Notes: generated from the letters alone by a model not told the origin. Positions 1 through 6,533 are shown, counted from the stretch's first letter. The stretch: DNA of 20,781 bases from DATBIS01 sp036556805 (GCA_036556805.1 DATBIS010000068.1:1-20781), one strand, 5' to 3'. Numbers and translations are program-made.

Positions 1-244
1 CGTCGCCGAACCACTCGACGGGGTCCCGGTCGGCCGGCCAGTCGGGCGGCCACGGATCCGGCGCCTTACCGAGCGCCGTGCAGGCGATCTTGTGCTCGTA
101 GACCTGCGCGATGTGCCGGACGAGGTCGTCCACCAACCATCCGGGGCAGGACGGCACCGCCGCTTGCATCCCTGCCGCGCCCGCCGCCTCGGACAGCCGG
201 AGGCCGTCGGCGCGCACGTGCTCGACGAACGTCGTGTAGTCCAT
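1..244 (-). CDS. Mycothiol-dependent maleylpyruvate isomerase-family protein, N-terminal part (cut by window edge)
   Basis: Reading leftward from ATG at 244 there is an open frame of 81 codons running off the window edge, so the C-terminus is missing. The protein begins MDYTTFVEHV and contains VPSCPGWLVDDLVRHIAQV around residues 30-48. This is the signature of the MDMPI N-terminal/DinB-like four-helix domain (usually V-P-x-C-P-G-W-x-V-x-D-L-V-x-H); the His in the DLVRH helix is a normal metal ligand in the family. Known members use mycothiol in aromatic ring cleavage or are uncharacterised thiol-dependent enzymes. There is no SD sequence before the start; a TAAGCT box lies exactly 6 nt upstream, so the transcript is probably leaderless. 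The substrate cannot be inferred. The family call is fairly secure, the enzymatic activity is not. Confidence 0.75.
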   Translation of the reverse strand, partial: MDYTTFVEHVRADGLRLSEAAGAAGMQAAVPSCPGWLVDDLVRHIAQVYEHKIACTALGKAPDPWPPDWPADRDPVEWFGD

Positions 245-250
245 CGCCCG

Positions 251-256
251 AGCTTA
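251..256 (-). promoter_or_regulatory. Putative -10 box (TAAGCT) of a leaderless transcript
   Basis: On the minus strand TAAGCT fits TANNNT and ends 6 nt before the ATG at 244, which would put transcription start on the A of the start codon. No convincing -35 hexamer is seen. It is one of several identically placed boxes in this window. Confidence 0.45.
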
Positions 257-307
257 GCCGCGGTCGCCCGAGCCTGGCTTCGTGGGGATCGGTGGTCGCG
301 AAGCTCC

Positions 308-838
308 TCAGACTCGAAGGGTGACCCGGGTCACGAAGGTGAGGCTGCTGCCCGCGACCCGCCCCGTGATCTCCCAGCACCCCTCGGTAGGGAACACGAG
401 CGATGACGGCTGGAAACCGATCGGGCCGTAGTCAGACATGAGCGCGCGCAATGGCGGTGCGCCGGCGTCGAGGCGGCGTCCCGTGATCCGGAGCCGCCCC
501 CTCACCGCCCGGTCCCACGGGAACTTCACGACGATGGCGCCGTGCCGGTTGATGTTGTCCGGGGTCGCGCGAACGACGCCGTGAGGCCACAGCCCGACCC
601 AGACCTCACCATTCCCGAAACCCTGCGCCCCGAGACCCGCAGGGTCCCCAGGGCGATGGCTGGCATCCGGCAGCGTGACGGCACACTCGAACTGGGTCGC
701 CGAGGTCGGCTGGTCGACGGGTGGAGAAGGAGGGGCCGACACCCCGGGATGCGTACATGCGACGAGCGCGAACACGACCGCAGCGCAGCTCAGCCGGCGC
801 ATGTCGTCAATACGTCGAGAGCGAGCGGGAGGTTCCAC
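308..838 (-). CDS. Small predicted lipoprotein of unknown function
   Basis: The 176-residue product starts at GTG 838, preceded by AGGAGG only 3-4 nt away; an internal ATG at 802 (M-R-R-L-S-C) is the alternative start and gives a more usual signal peptide, but has no SD. A hydrophobic segment ends in the lipobox L-V-A-C, so Cys28 (counted from the GTG) would be lipidated and the protein exported and membrane-tethered. The mature part is about 150 residues with V-T-G-R/I-T-G-R-R-L-D-A and a C-terminal F-P-T-E-G-C-W-E-I-T-G-R motif. That 'GCWEITG' ending occurs in small exported proteins of several phyla with no assigned function. Together with the remnant just upstream (stop 847) it once looks to have been the second gene of a minus-strand operon. 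Confidence 0.72.
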   Translation of the reverse strand: MEPPARSRRIDDMRRLSCAAVVFALVACTHPGVSAPPSPPVDQPTSATQFECAVTLPDASHRPGDPAGLGAQGFGNGEVWVGLWPHGVVRATPDNINRHGAIVVKFPWDRAVRGRLRITGRRLDAGAPPLRALMSDYGPIGFQPSSLVFPTEGCWEITGRVAGSSLTFVTRVTLRV

Positions 839-846
839 CTCCCTCC

Positions 847-990
847 TCAGGTCTTCATGCCCAGCGAGAAGCGTAGCGCTCGATCCAGCTGGGGCAGTTC
901 ATCCGCCTTCCGCACACGCTCGTACGCCTCGGCGTCCCGGATATCCGCGACACCCTCGCCGACCGCCTTGTCTGCGTTCGGGGGTCCGTG
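847..990 (-). pseudogene. Headless 3' remnant of a former gene upstream of the lipoprotein
   Basis: On the minus strand a frame opens just after tandem stops TGA-TAG (996-991) and runs 47 codons to a TGA at 849-847. It has GC-rich third positions typical of the neighbouring genes and a soluble, charged translation with E-A-Y-E-R-V-R-K-A-D-E-L-P-Q near its middle, ending L-G-M-K-T. There is no ATG, GTG or TTG start before the final few residues. Its stop falls inside the ribosome-binding region of the lipoprotein gene, the spacing expected of an operon partner. I read it as the tail of a gene whose 5' part was lost, possibly when the importer operon (promoter 968-999) arrived. I do not recognise the family. 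Chance coding-like sequence is the alternative. Confidence 0.35.
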
Positions 991-999
991 CTATCACGG
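968..999 (+). promoter_or_regulatory. Promoter of the importer operon with a palindrome over the -10
   Basis: TTGTCT (968-973) and TATCAC (992-997) are 18 nt apart, followed by an SD-containing leader to the ATG at 1024. A perfect inverted repeat CCGTG-CTAT-CACGG (986-999) covers the -10 box, a typical place for a repressor site. Seen in sequence; function is inferred. Confidence 0.45.
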
Positions 1000-1023
1000 G
1001 AGGAGCCATCGATCGGAGGGGGA

Positions 1024-2730
1024 ATGCTCGCTCCGCACCGTCGCCTCGCCGTCGCGGTCCCGCTGGTGCTGGTCCTCGTGGCCACCGCGTGCTCGGGTTC
1101 GTCCAAGACCGGCAGCACGACCGGCGGCGAGGGCGGTCCGGTCAAGGAGGGCGGCGTGCTTCGGATCGGCACGAGCTCCGGGATGATCTCGCCGAACCCC
1201 TTCGTCGGGTACAACCAGGACGACTTCTCGGCCTGGATGTACATCTACCCGAGCCTGCTGCAGTACGACACGACGACGCCCTCCTACGACTACCTGCCGA
1301 GCTTCGCGACCGACTGGTCGCAATCGAACGACGGCATGACCGTGACGTTCCACACGATCGCCGGCGCGACGTGGTCCGACGGCGAAGCGCTCACGGCCGA
1401 GGACGTCGCCTGGACCTTCTCGATGATCAAGCAGTACCAGGACGGGCCGACCGGCGCGTGGGCGGGCAGCGTGACGTTCCTGAAGAGCATCGAGGCGACC
1501 GACGACACCACGGTCGTCGCCCACTACGACCACCCTTCGGGGACCGCGTTCTTCGACCTCGGGCTTTCCCCCATCCTGCCGCCGCAGGTCTGGGGCCAGT
1601 ACGCGACCGGCGACGGCGCGGGCATCGAGACCTTCGCGAACGAGCCCGAGAACGGCGAGCCGCTCACCGGCGGCGGGCCCTTCCTCCTCACCAAGTACGA
1701 GAAGAACAACATCGCGCTGTTCGAACGCAATCCGAGCTGGTACGGCACCCCGCCTCACATCGACGGGTTCGGCCTCCAGTTCTACCGGGACGAGGACGCG
1801 ATGGTGACCGCGCTCAAGACCGACGAGCTCGACGCGATCAACGAGATCCCGCCGACGAGCGTCGCAACGCTGAAGTCCGCCGGCATCACCGTGTACGACG
1901 GCCAGGCGCTCGTGCTCCGCGACCTCATCTTCAACCTGAACCCCGACAAGTCGCAGCACCGCGAGCTCCTCGACCCCCGTGTGCGCGAGGCGATGGAGTA
2001 CGCGATCGACCGCGACGCGATCGTGCAGACGGCCTGGCTCGGCTACGCCTCGCCGGGCTCGAGCATCGTTCCCGAGGGCAACAGCACGGGCGGCGTGCCG
2101 TGGCACGATCCGAGCGCGCAGCCGCTGCCGTTCGACACCGCGAAGGCGAACGAGATCCTCGACTCGCTCGGCTACGCGATGGGCTCCGACGGCGTCCGCA
2201 TAGCCGACGGCCACCCCATGGCGTACGACGTGGTCTTCCCGCAGGACGAGGAGGGCGCCGGCGACCGCGCGTTCCAGATCATCCAGCAGGGTTTCCGGGA
2301 GATCGGCGTGAGCCTCACGCAGAAGCGGCTCGACGACAACGCGGCCTGGGACGCGATGTACTGCGGCCACGACTGCCAGTACCGTGACTTCGACCTCGCG
2401 ATGTGGGACTGGTTCCCGGCGGCCGACCCCGACTTCATCATGTCGGTCCTCACCTGCGGCGAGTGGGGAAACTGGAACGACACCGGCTACTGCAACCCGG
2501 CATACGACAAGCTGTACGCGAAGCAGAAGTCGGCGGTCGACCCCCAGGAGCGCCAGCGGATCATCTTCCAGATGCAGCAGCTCGCGTACGCGGACCGGCC
2601 GTACATCATCCTCACCTACGACCAACGCCTCGACGCCTGGTCGCAAGCCTGGGCCGGCTTCGTCGAGTCGACGCAGGGGATCTTCAACAACTTCTCGACT
2701 CAGAGCCTGACGTCCGTGCACCAGATCTAG
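1024..2730 (+). CDS. Peptide/oligopeptide-type ABC transporter substrate-binding lipoprotein (SBP_bac_5 family)
   Basis: The 568-residue product is the extracellular solute receptor of a Dpp/Opp-type importer. The ATG at 1024 is chosen over an in-frame ATG at 988 because it has a strong SD (GGAGGGGGA, 1014-1022) and starts a clean signal peptide, M-L-A-P-H-R-R followed by a hydrophobic stretch and A-T-A-C, giving a lipidated Cys23. The mature protein shows family landmarks: G-G-V-L-R-I-G near the N-terminus, L-T-A-E-D-V-A-W-T-F-S, F-E-R-N-P-S-W-Y-G and V-R-E-A-M-E-Y-A-I-D-R. Length is normal for the family (about 500-600). It is followed by two permease genes with a 9-nt gap, forming one operon. 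Members bind peptides, but also nickel, opines or sugars, so the ligand is unknown. No ATPase gene follows. Confidence 0.93.
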   Translation: MLAPHRRLAVAVPLVLVLVATACSGSSKTGSTTGGEGGPVKEGGVLRIGTSSGMISPNPFVGYNQDDFSAWMYIYPSLLQYDTTTPSYDYLPSFATDWSQSNDGMTVTFHTIAGATWSDGEALTAEDVAWTFSMIKQYQDGPTGAWAGSVTFLKSIEATDDTTVVAHYDHPSGTAFFDLGLSPILPPQVWGQYATGDGAGIETFANEPENGEPLTGGGPFLLTKYEKNNIALFERNPSWYGTPPHIDGFGLQFYRDEDAMVTALKTDELDAINEIPPTSVATLKSAGITVYDGQALVLRDLIFNLNPDKSQHRELLDPRVREAMEYAIDRDAIVQTAWLGYASPGSSIVPEGNSTGGVPWHDPSAQPLPFDTAKANEILDSLGYAMGSDGVRIADGHPMAYDVVFPQDEEGAGDRAFQIIQQGFREIGVSLTQKRLDDNAAWDAMYCGHDCQYRDFDLAMWDWFPAADPDFIMSVLTCGEWGNWNDTGYCNPAYDKLYAKQKSAVDPQERQRIIFQMQQLAYADRPYIILTYDQRLDAWSQAWAGFVESTQGIFNNFSTQSLTSVHQI

Positions 2731-2739
2731 GGGCGGCGC

Positions 2740-3702
2740 GTGCGCCGCACGGACTACCTGATCAAGCGCGCGCTCTTCGCGATCGCGACGGTGTTCGTGG
2801 CGATCACGCTCAACTTCTTCCTGTTCCGCGTCCTGCCCGGCGATGCCGTTCGCAACATCGCGCGGGTCCCGCGCGCGACGCCCGAGTTCCGTCATTCCCT
2901 CGAGGTGCAGTTCGGGCTCGACAAGCCCGTGTGGCAACAGTACGTGATCTACCTGCGCGAGATGGCGCACGGGAACCTCGGCGTCTCGTTCACGAACCAC
3001 CAGCCCGTGTCGGAGAACCTGTGGGAGGACCTCGCGAACACGATCCCGATGGTGACGCTCGGGACGCTGTTCGCGATCGCGATCGGGGTGCTCACCGGCG
3101 TCCTGTCCGCCTGGCGCCGCGGCACGAAGCTCGACCAGGTCAGCACGAACCTCGCGATCGCCTTCTACTCGTTTCCGACGCAGTGGCTCGCGCTCGTGCT
3201 GCTCATCTACTTCTCGGCGTGGCTTCCGAGCCACGGCCGCACGAACGACTTCCTGCTCGACCCCACGCCGTGGCAGCACGCGAAGGACGTGCTCGTGCAC
3301 ATGCTGCTGCCCTCGCTCACCCTCGCGCTCACGCTCTACGGCGAGTACACGCTCATCGTGCGTTCCGCGATGCTGGAAACGCTCGGCGAGGACTACGTGC
3401 TCACCGCACGGGCGAAGGGCCTCTCGCAGCGCGCGATCGTGGTGCGTCACGCGCTCCGCAACGCGCTCCTGCCCACGACGACGCTCGTGGCGCTGTCGCT
3501 CGGCTACATCGTCGCCGGCGCGATCCTCATCGAGACGGTGTTCTCGTGGCCGGGGATCGGCAACGCCGTGTATCAGGCCGTCACCGAGCGCGACTATCCG
3601 ATGCTGCAGGGCGCGTTCCTCGTGCTCACGGTGTCGGTGGTGTTCTTCAACTTCCTCGCCGACCTTCTCTACTTCCGGCTCGACCCCAGGATCACCGAGT
3701 AG
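2740..3702 (+). CDS. DppB/OppB-type ABC transporter permease
   Basis: This 320-residue inner-membrane protein is one half of the translocation channel. It begins at GTG 2740, 9 nt after the binding-protein stop, with a modest G-rich SD. The N-terminus (L-I-K-R-A-L-F-A-I-A-T, then a TM helix and R-V-L-P-G-D-A) is the classic OppB opening, followed by L-D-K-P-V-W-Q-Q-Y and G-N-L-G-V-S-F. The EAA loop that docks with the ATPase is intact: E-D-Y-V-L-T-A-R-A-K-G-L-S followed by V-R-H-A-L-R-N-A-L-L-P. Six TM segments are apparent and the protein ends with the usual L-D-P-R-I. Only 2 nt separate its stop from the earliest ATG of the next permease, so the two are translationally linked. Confidence 0.94.
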   Translation: MRRTDYLIKRALFAIATVFVAITLNFFLFRVLPGDAVRNIARVPRATPEFRHSLEVQFGLDKPVWQQYVIYLREMAHGNLGVSFTNHQPVSENLWEDLANTIPMVTLGTLFAIAIGVLTGVLSAWRRGTKLDQVSTNLAIAFYSFPTQWLALVLLIYFSAWLPSHGRTNDFLLDPTPWQHAKDVLVHMLLPSLTLALTLYGEYTLIVRSAMLETLGEDYVLTARAKGLSQRAIVVRHALRNALLPTTTLVALSLGYIVAGAILIETVFSWPGIGNAVYQAVTERDYPMLQGAFLVLTVSVVFFNFLADLLYFRLDPRITE

Positions 3703-3737
3703 CGATGCGACCCGACCTCGTGGAGGAGTCGGCTCCG

Positions 3738-4676
3738 ATGGAGTTGGCGCGCGAACGGGGAGCCGGTGGCTGGCTCCTGGACGTCCTGCGCGAGAGCCGT
3801 CAGGCGAAGATCGGGCTCGCCGTGCTCACGGCGTTCGTGCTGATCGCGATCCTCGCGCCGTGGATCGAGCCGTACGACGTCCACACGCGCGTGGGGCCGG
3901 TGTACGCGGCGCCGTCGTGGAGCCACCCACTCGGCCTCGACGACGGAGGCATCGACATGGTGTCGCTCCTCATCCAGGGCGGGCGGATCTCGCTGATCGT
4001 CGGGTTCGCGGCCGCGCTCGTCGCCATGGTCATCGGCGGGACGATCGGGATCGTCGCCGGCTATTTCGGCGGCTGGCTCGACGGACTGCTCATGCGGATC
4101 ACCGACTACTTCCTCGTGATCCCCGACCTGCCGCTCGCGATCATCGTGGCGGCGGTCTGGGGCGCGAGCCTGACTCATCTCATCTTCGTCATCGCGCTGC
4201 TGCTGTGGACCACCACCGCGAGGATCGTGCGCTCGCAGGTGAAGAGCGTGCGCGAGCGGGTCTACGTGCAGCGCGCGCGGGCACTGGGTTCGGGCGACGC
4301 GCGCATCATCCTGCGCCACGTGCTGCCGCAGATCGGCCCGTTGCTCATCGCGAACACGGTCCTCACGGTCGCGGTCGCGATCTTCGACGAGACGGCCCTG
4401 GCCTTCCTCGGGCTGGGCGACCCGAGCTCGATCACGTGGGGGAACATCATCGAGTTCGCGTTCCTTCGCACCGCGATCTCGTCCGGGGCGTGGTGGGCGG
4501 TGATCCCCGCCGGCCTGTGCGTGGCCCTCGTGATCATGGGCTGCTTCTGGCTCGGCCAGGCGATCGAGGACGCCCTCAACCCGCGCCTCAAGGTCGCCCA
4601 CCTGTCGCCCCGGCTCTTCCGCGTGGTGCCTTCGAACGCGGCCGCGGCGATGGAGGTCAGCCCGCCGACCCCCTGA
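3738..4676 (+). CDS. DppC/OppC-type ABC transporter permease
   Basis: This is the second channel subunit, 312 residues from ATG 3738, which has GGAGGAG 9 nt upstream. An in-frame ATG at 3705, 2 nt after the preceding stop, would add 11 residues but lacks an SD. The first TM helix (K-I-G-L-A-V-L-T-A-F-V-L-I-A) ends at I-L-A-P-W-I-E-P-Y-D, as in OppC_N. The normal H-P-L-G-T-D-x-x-G-R-D motif is altered to H-P-L-G-L-D-D-G-G-I-D. The EAA loop reads R-V-Y-V-Q-R-A-R-A-L-G-S-G followed by L-R-H-V-L-P-Q, and E-T-A-L-A-F-L-G-L-G-D-P is typical. The C-terminal 20 nt overlap the convergent SRPBCC gene. The expected DppD/DppF ATPase genes do not follow. Confidence 0.93.
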   Translation: MELARERGAGGWLLDVLRESRQAKIGLAVLTAFVLIAILAPWIEPYDVHTRVGPVYAAPSWSHPLGLDDGGIDMVSLLIQGGRISLIVGFAAALVAMVIGGTIGIVAGYFGGWLDGLLMRITDYFLVIPDLPLAIIVAAVWGASLTHLIFVIALLLWTTTARIVRSQVKSVRERVYVQRARALGSGDARIILRHVLPQIGPLLIANTVLTVAVAIFDETALAFLGLGDPSSITWGNIIEFAFLRTAISSGAWWAVIPAGLCVALVIMGCFWLGQAIEDALNPRLKVAHLSPRLFRVVPSNAAAAMEVSPPTP

Positions 4677-5151
4677 GCTCCTCGAGGTACTCGTCGAGGC
4701 GGTCCCAGGTCTCGACGGCACCCGACTCCATGCCGGAGTTGAGCATCCCGTCGCGATCCTCGACGCTGTCGAAGACCGACGTCGCCGTGAGCGTCGTCTT
4801 CCCATCGTGCTCCTCGAGCGTGAGCGTGTCGACCGAGATGTGACCGGCCATCGGCTCGTACTCGAACGTCCACACGATGCGTTCGGGCCGCACGATCTCA
4901 CGAAACTCGCCGCGGAACGCGTGCTCTCCGCCGTCGGGGGCGCGCTGCACGATCCGATACTTCCCGCCCTCGCGGAAGTCGATGTCGCAGCTCGAGATCT
5001 CGTACTTCCTCGGACCCCACCACTTCGACATGTGCTCGCACGAGGTGTGTGCCTCGAACACGAGATCGCGAGGCGCGTCGAAGACCCGCGTCATCACGAT
5101 CTCCTTGTCCGACGGCGTCGTCACCACGAGCTGGTTACCGCTTGCTCCCAT
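4657..5151 (-). CDS. SRPBCC (AHSA1/START-like) domain protein, partner of the ArsR repressor
   Basis: The 164-residue protein has the AHSA1-type helix-grip fold landmarks: I-V-M-T-R-V-F-D-A-P-R-D-L-V-F-E-A (residues 18-34), S-K-W-W-G-P (42-47), D-F-R-E-G-G-K-Y-R (58-66) and I-V-W-T-F-E-Y (92-98), then the long C-terminal helix. Such proteins bind hydrophobic ligands in a deep cavity; the ligand is unknown. The ATG at 5151 has AAGGAG 7-8 nt upstream and lies inside the 3' end of the ArsR gene (17-nt overlap), so both are made from one mRNA. ArsR/SRPBCC pairs are common in actinomycetes, with the repressor controlling the pair. Its last residues D-R-L-D-E-Y-L-E-E-L-R-G closely mirror the ArsR tail. 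The 3' end overlaps the permease gene by 20 nt on the opposite strand. Confidence 0.9.
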   Translation of the reverse strand: MGASGNQLVVTTPSDKEIVMTRVFDAPRDLVFEAHTSCEHMSKWWGPRKYEISSCDIDFREGGKYRIVQRAPDGGEHAFRGEFREIVRPERIVWTFEYEPMAGHISVDTLTLEEHDGKTTLTATSVFDSVEDRDGMLNSGMESGAVETWDRLDEYLEELRGSAG

Positions 5152-5500
5152 CTCCCTGCTCCTTTCCTCGTCCCTGGAGCTCGTCCAGGTACTCGTCCAG
5201 CCGCTCGTAGCTCTCCTCCCAGAACTGCCGATACCGCTCGGTCCACTCGGCGACGTCCTTCAGGGGGCCCGCCTCGAGGCGCGCGGGACGCCACTGACGG
5301 TCCCTCCCCCGGGCGATCAGCCCGGCCCGCTCGAGCACCTTCAGGTGCTTCGAGATCCCCGGCAGGCTCATCGCGAACGGCTTCGCGAGCTCCATCACGG
5401 AGGCCTCCCCCTCCGCGAGGCGCCCGAGGATCGCCCGCCGGGTGGGATCCGCGAGGGCTCCGAAGGTTCGATCCAGCCGCTCCTCCGTGGTCGTGCTCAC
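5135..5500 (-). CDS. ArsR/SmtB-family winged-helix repressor
   Basis: The 121-residue regulator starts at GTG 5500 (M-S-T-T-T-E-E-R-L), with AGAAGG about 10 nt upstream. The winged helix spans roughly residues 10-75: A-L-A-D-P-T-R-R-A-I-L-G-R-L (15-28) is the canonical ArsR opening and S-L-P-G-I-S-K-H-L-K-V-L-E-R-A-G-L-I (45-62) the recognition helix and turn. There is no Cys-x-Cys or His-rich metal site, so it is not an obvious metal sensor; the subgroup linked to SRPBCC proteins normally lacks one. The C-terminal helix (W-E-E-S-Y-E-R-L-D-E-Y-L-D-E-L-Q-G) extends past the domain. An 18-nt near-palindrome sits between its promoter and its start, consistent with autorepression. Confidence 0.92.
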   Translation of the reverse strand: MSTTTEERLDRTFGALADPTRRAILGRLAEGEASVMELAKPFAMSLPGISKHLKVLERAGLIARGRDRQWRPARLEAGPLKDVAEWTERYRQFWEESYERLDEYLDELQGRGKEQGDGSKR

Positions 5501-5512
5501 CGCTCTCAACCC

Positions 5513-5530
5513 TTCTGTTAAATAACTGAA
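5513..5530 (-). promoter_or_regulatory. Putative ArsR operator
   Basis: On the plus strand the site reads TTCTGTTA-AA-TAACTGAA: two 8-nt arms with one mismatch, an AT-rich island in GC-rich DNA. It begins 4 nt downstream of the -10 box and covers the transcription start and the leader, ideal for blocking the promoter. The ArsR gene begins 12 nt further on. Confidence 0.6.
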
Positions 5531-5534
5531 AGGT

Positions 5535-5563
5535 AAAGTACCGCGGCTCCGCACGTTCGTCAA
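5535..5563 (-). promoter_or_regulatory. Promoter of the ArsR-SRPBCC operon
   Basis: On the minus strand TTGACG (5563-5558) and TACTTT (5540-5535) are separated by 17 nt, a near-consensus housekeeping-sigma promoter and the best one in the window. Confidence 0.65.
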
Positions 5564-5585
5564 GCCCCGTCTGGGGCCGCGAGGC

Positions 5586-5879
5586 CTACGGCTCCGGGAC
5601 CAGGCCGACGTCACCGAGCAGCTCGACGGCGATCTCGCCTGGTTCGTCCGCGATCTCCCACCGCTTGAAGAACTGGCTCGCGCCCTCCGGCGTGTCCCAG
5701 TTCGCGACCGCGTAGAAAGCGGAGCCGTCCTCCGCGTACCAGGCTCGGTGGAAGCGGCACCCGAGCTCGCGCGCGCTCGCGCGCATCTCCTGCGAGATCC
5801 ACGTCTCCCGCTTGCGGTACAGGTCCTCGGCCGTACGCCCGTCGGGTGTGGGACAGGGCACCATGAACAAGACCCACAT
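5586..5879 (-). CDS. Small DUF3303-like protein (predicted dimeric alpha/beta fold)
   Basis: The 97-residue soluble protein starts at ATG 5879 with GGAGG 8 nt upstream. Its layout, an N-terminal beta strand (M-W-V-L-F-M-V), a helix with R-T-A-E-D-L-Y-R-K-R, then G-C-R-F-H-R-A-W-Y-A-E-D-G-S-A-F-Y-A-V and a final F-F-K-R-W segment followed by acidic residues, resembles DUF3303-type small ferredoxin-fold proteins, where 'G-R-W-H-x-x-D-G-S-x-x-G' is followed by 'W-x-D-L-L-D-F-E-I-x-P-V'. Function is unknown in that family. It lies 85 nt upstream of the ArsR gene on the same strand, but the ArsR promoter sits between them, so it is probably a separate unit. The family assignment is by resemblance only. 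Confidence 0.72.
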   Translation of the reverse strand: MWVLFMVPCPTPDGRTAEDLYRKRETWISQEMRASARELGCRFHRAWYAEDGSAFYAVANWDTPEGASQFFKRWEIADEPGEIAVELLGDVGLVPEP

Positions 5880-6010
5880 CTCGGGAACCTCCGATCTCCT
5901 CGCGAGTGCGCGCGCACGCTACCCGATCACGGGGTCGGAGGCGGAGAGAACTCGGGTGGTCCGGTCGGGAGGAGGAGAACCCTCGGTGGTCCTCAGCAGA
6001 TCGGGGCGAG

Positions 6011-6385
6011 CTAGGTGGCGCCGGTCTCGTCGTTCGAGATGTGCAACATGGTGTTCAGCCGGCAGATCTCGATCATGTGCTGGATGAACGGGTTCGGGTC
6101 GACGATCACCAGCTCATGGCCCCGCTCGACCGCGCGGGCCTGCGCGCGCACGAGCAACCTGAGACCTTGGGCGTCCATGAACGAGACGCGCCCGAGGTCG
6201 ATCTCGAGCCTTGATCCCGGATCGACCTGGGCCGAGTCCAACGCGTTGTCGAGCTCCTCGAAACGACCGAGGTCGATCTCGCCTTCGATGATCACCCGGA
6301 CAGCGCCTTGCCCGCTCGTCCTCACCGTGACCGACTCGCTTTCACGTGGCTCATCCAAGGACTTCCGCAAGTCTTCCGCGCCCAC
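6011..6385 (-). CDS. STAS-domain protein (anti-sigma-factor-antagonist type) lacking the phosphorylatable Ser
   Basis: The 124-residue product has one STAS domain spanning about residues 18-118: V-I-I-E-G-E-I-D-L-G (31-40), L-E-I-D-L-G-R-V-S-F-M-D-A-Q-G-L-R-L-L (60-78) and the closing helix. SpoIIAA-type antagonists are switched by phosphorylation of Ser in the D-S-[ST]-G loop; here the loop is Asp71-Ala72-Gln73-Gly74, so neither Ser is present. It may therefore be a constitutively binding antagonist, or a scaffold or sensor subunit. The start GTG 6385 has only a poor SD but a good promoter (TTGACT-18-TAGAGT) whose -10 ends 8 nt away. It is divergent from the MerR-REC/KaiC operon. No anti-sigma kinase or phosphatase gene is in the window. 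Confidence 0.88.
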   Translation of the reverse strand: MGAEDLRKSLDEPRESESVTVRTSGQGAVRVIIEGEIDLGRFEELDNALDSAQVDPGSRLEIDLGRVSFMDAQGLRLLVRAQARAVERGHELVIVDPNPFIQHMIEICRLNTMLHISNDETGAT

Positions 6386-6393
6386 GACGCCTC

Positions 6394-6423
6394 ACTCTAC
6401 GGTCGAGTTGCGCATCCAGTCAA
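6394..6423 (-). promoter_or_regulatory. Promoter of the STAS gene
   Basis: On the minus strand TTGACT (6423-6418) and TAGAGT (6399-6394) are 18 nt apart; the start GTG is 8 nt downstream, so the mRNA should have at most a couple of leader bases. Confidence 0.6.
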
Positions 6424-6497
6424 GGCAGTCCCCAGGCGGCTGCGGAACTCTTCGCGAACTTACCTGGCCCATACCTCCGCAATCCCTTCAGCAAACC

Positions 6498-6527
6498 TTG
6501 CTTCGCGTACCGTTTTGGGGATATCGT
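6498..6527 (+). promoter_or_regulatory. Leaderless promoter of the MerR-REC/KaiC operon
   Basis: TTGCTT (6498-6503), an 18-nt spacer and TATCGT (6522-6527) lie exactly 6 nt before the ATG at 6534. The start codon has no SD, so transcription most likely begins at the A of ATG. Confidence 0.6.
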
Positions 6528-6533
6528 GGGATC

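Noticed and set aside
675..2387. 570-codon plus-strand frame over the importer start
   Set aside because: Arg/Pro-rich translation in a shifted frame of the binding-protein gene; no domain and no ribosome-binding site.
994..3450. 818-codon open frame on the minus strand
   Set aside because: It lies antisense to the binding protein and first permease, whose domains are unmistakable. Its translation is Arg/Val/Glu-rich with no motif, the usual shadow of GC-rich codon bias.
2403..3704. Long upstream extension of the second permease frame
   Set aside because: The first 430 or so codons overlap the binding protein and first permease in another frame and are Arg/Ala-rich; only the part from 3705/3738 shows permease motifs.
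3669..4901. 410-codon minus-strand frame under the second permease
   Set aside because: Antisense shadow of the permease gene with low-complexity Arg/Asp/Glu translation.
4657..5500. ArsR/SRPBCC overlap as a toxin-antitoxin pair
   Set aside because: Gene order and overlap resemble TA modules, but the SRPBCC domain is not a known toxin fold and ArsR/SRPBCC pairs are ordinary regulator-ligand-binding pairs.
5906..5917. GTGCGCGCGCAC palindrome
   Set aside because: Alternating GC run expected by chance at this base composition; not placed at a promoter I can define.
5955..5998. Two copies of GGTGGTCC near each other
   Set aside because: Only 8 nt identical, in an untranslated gap, and no wider repeat; insufficient for a repeat call.
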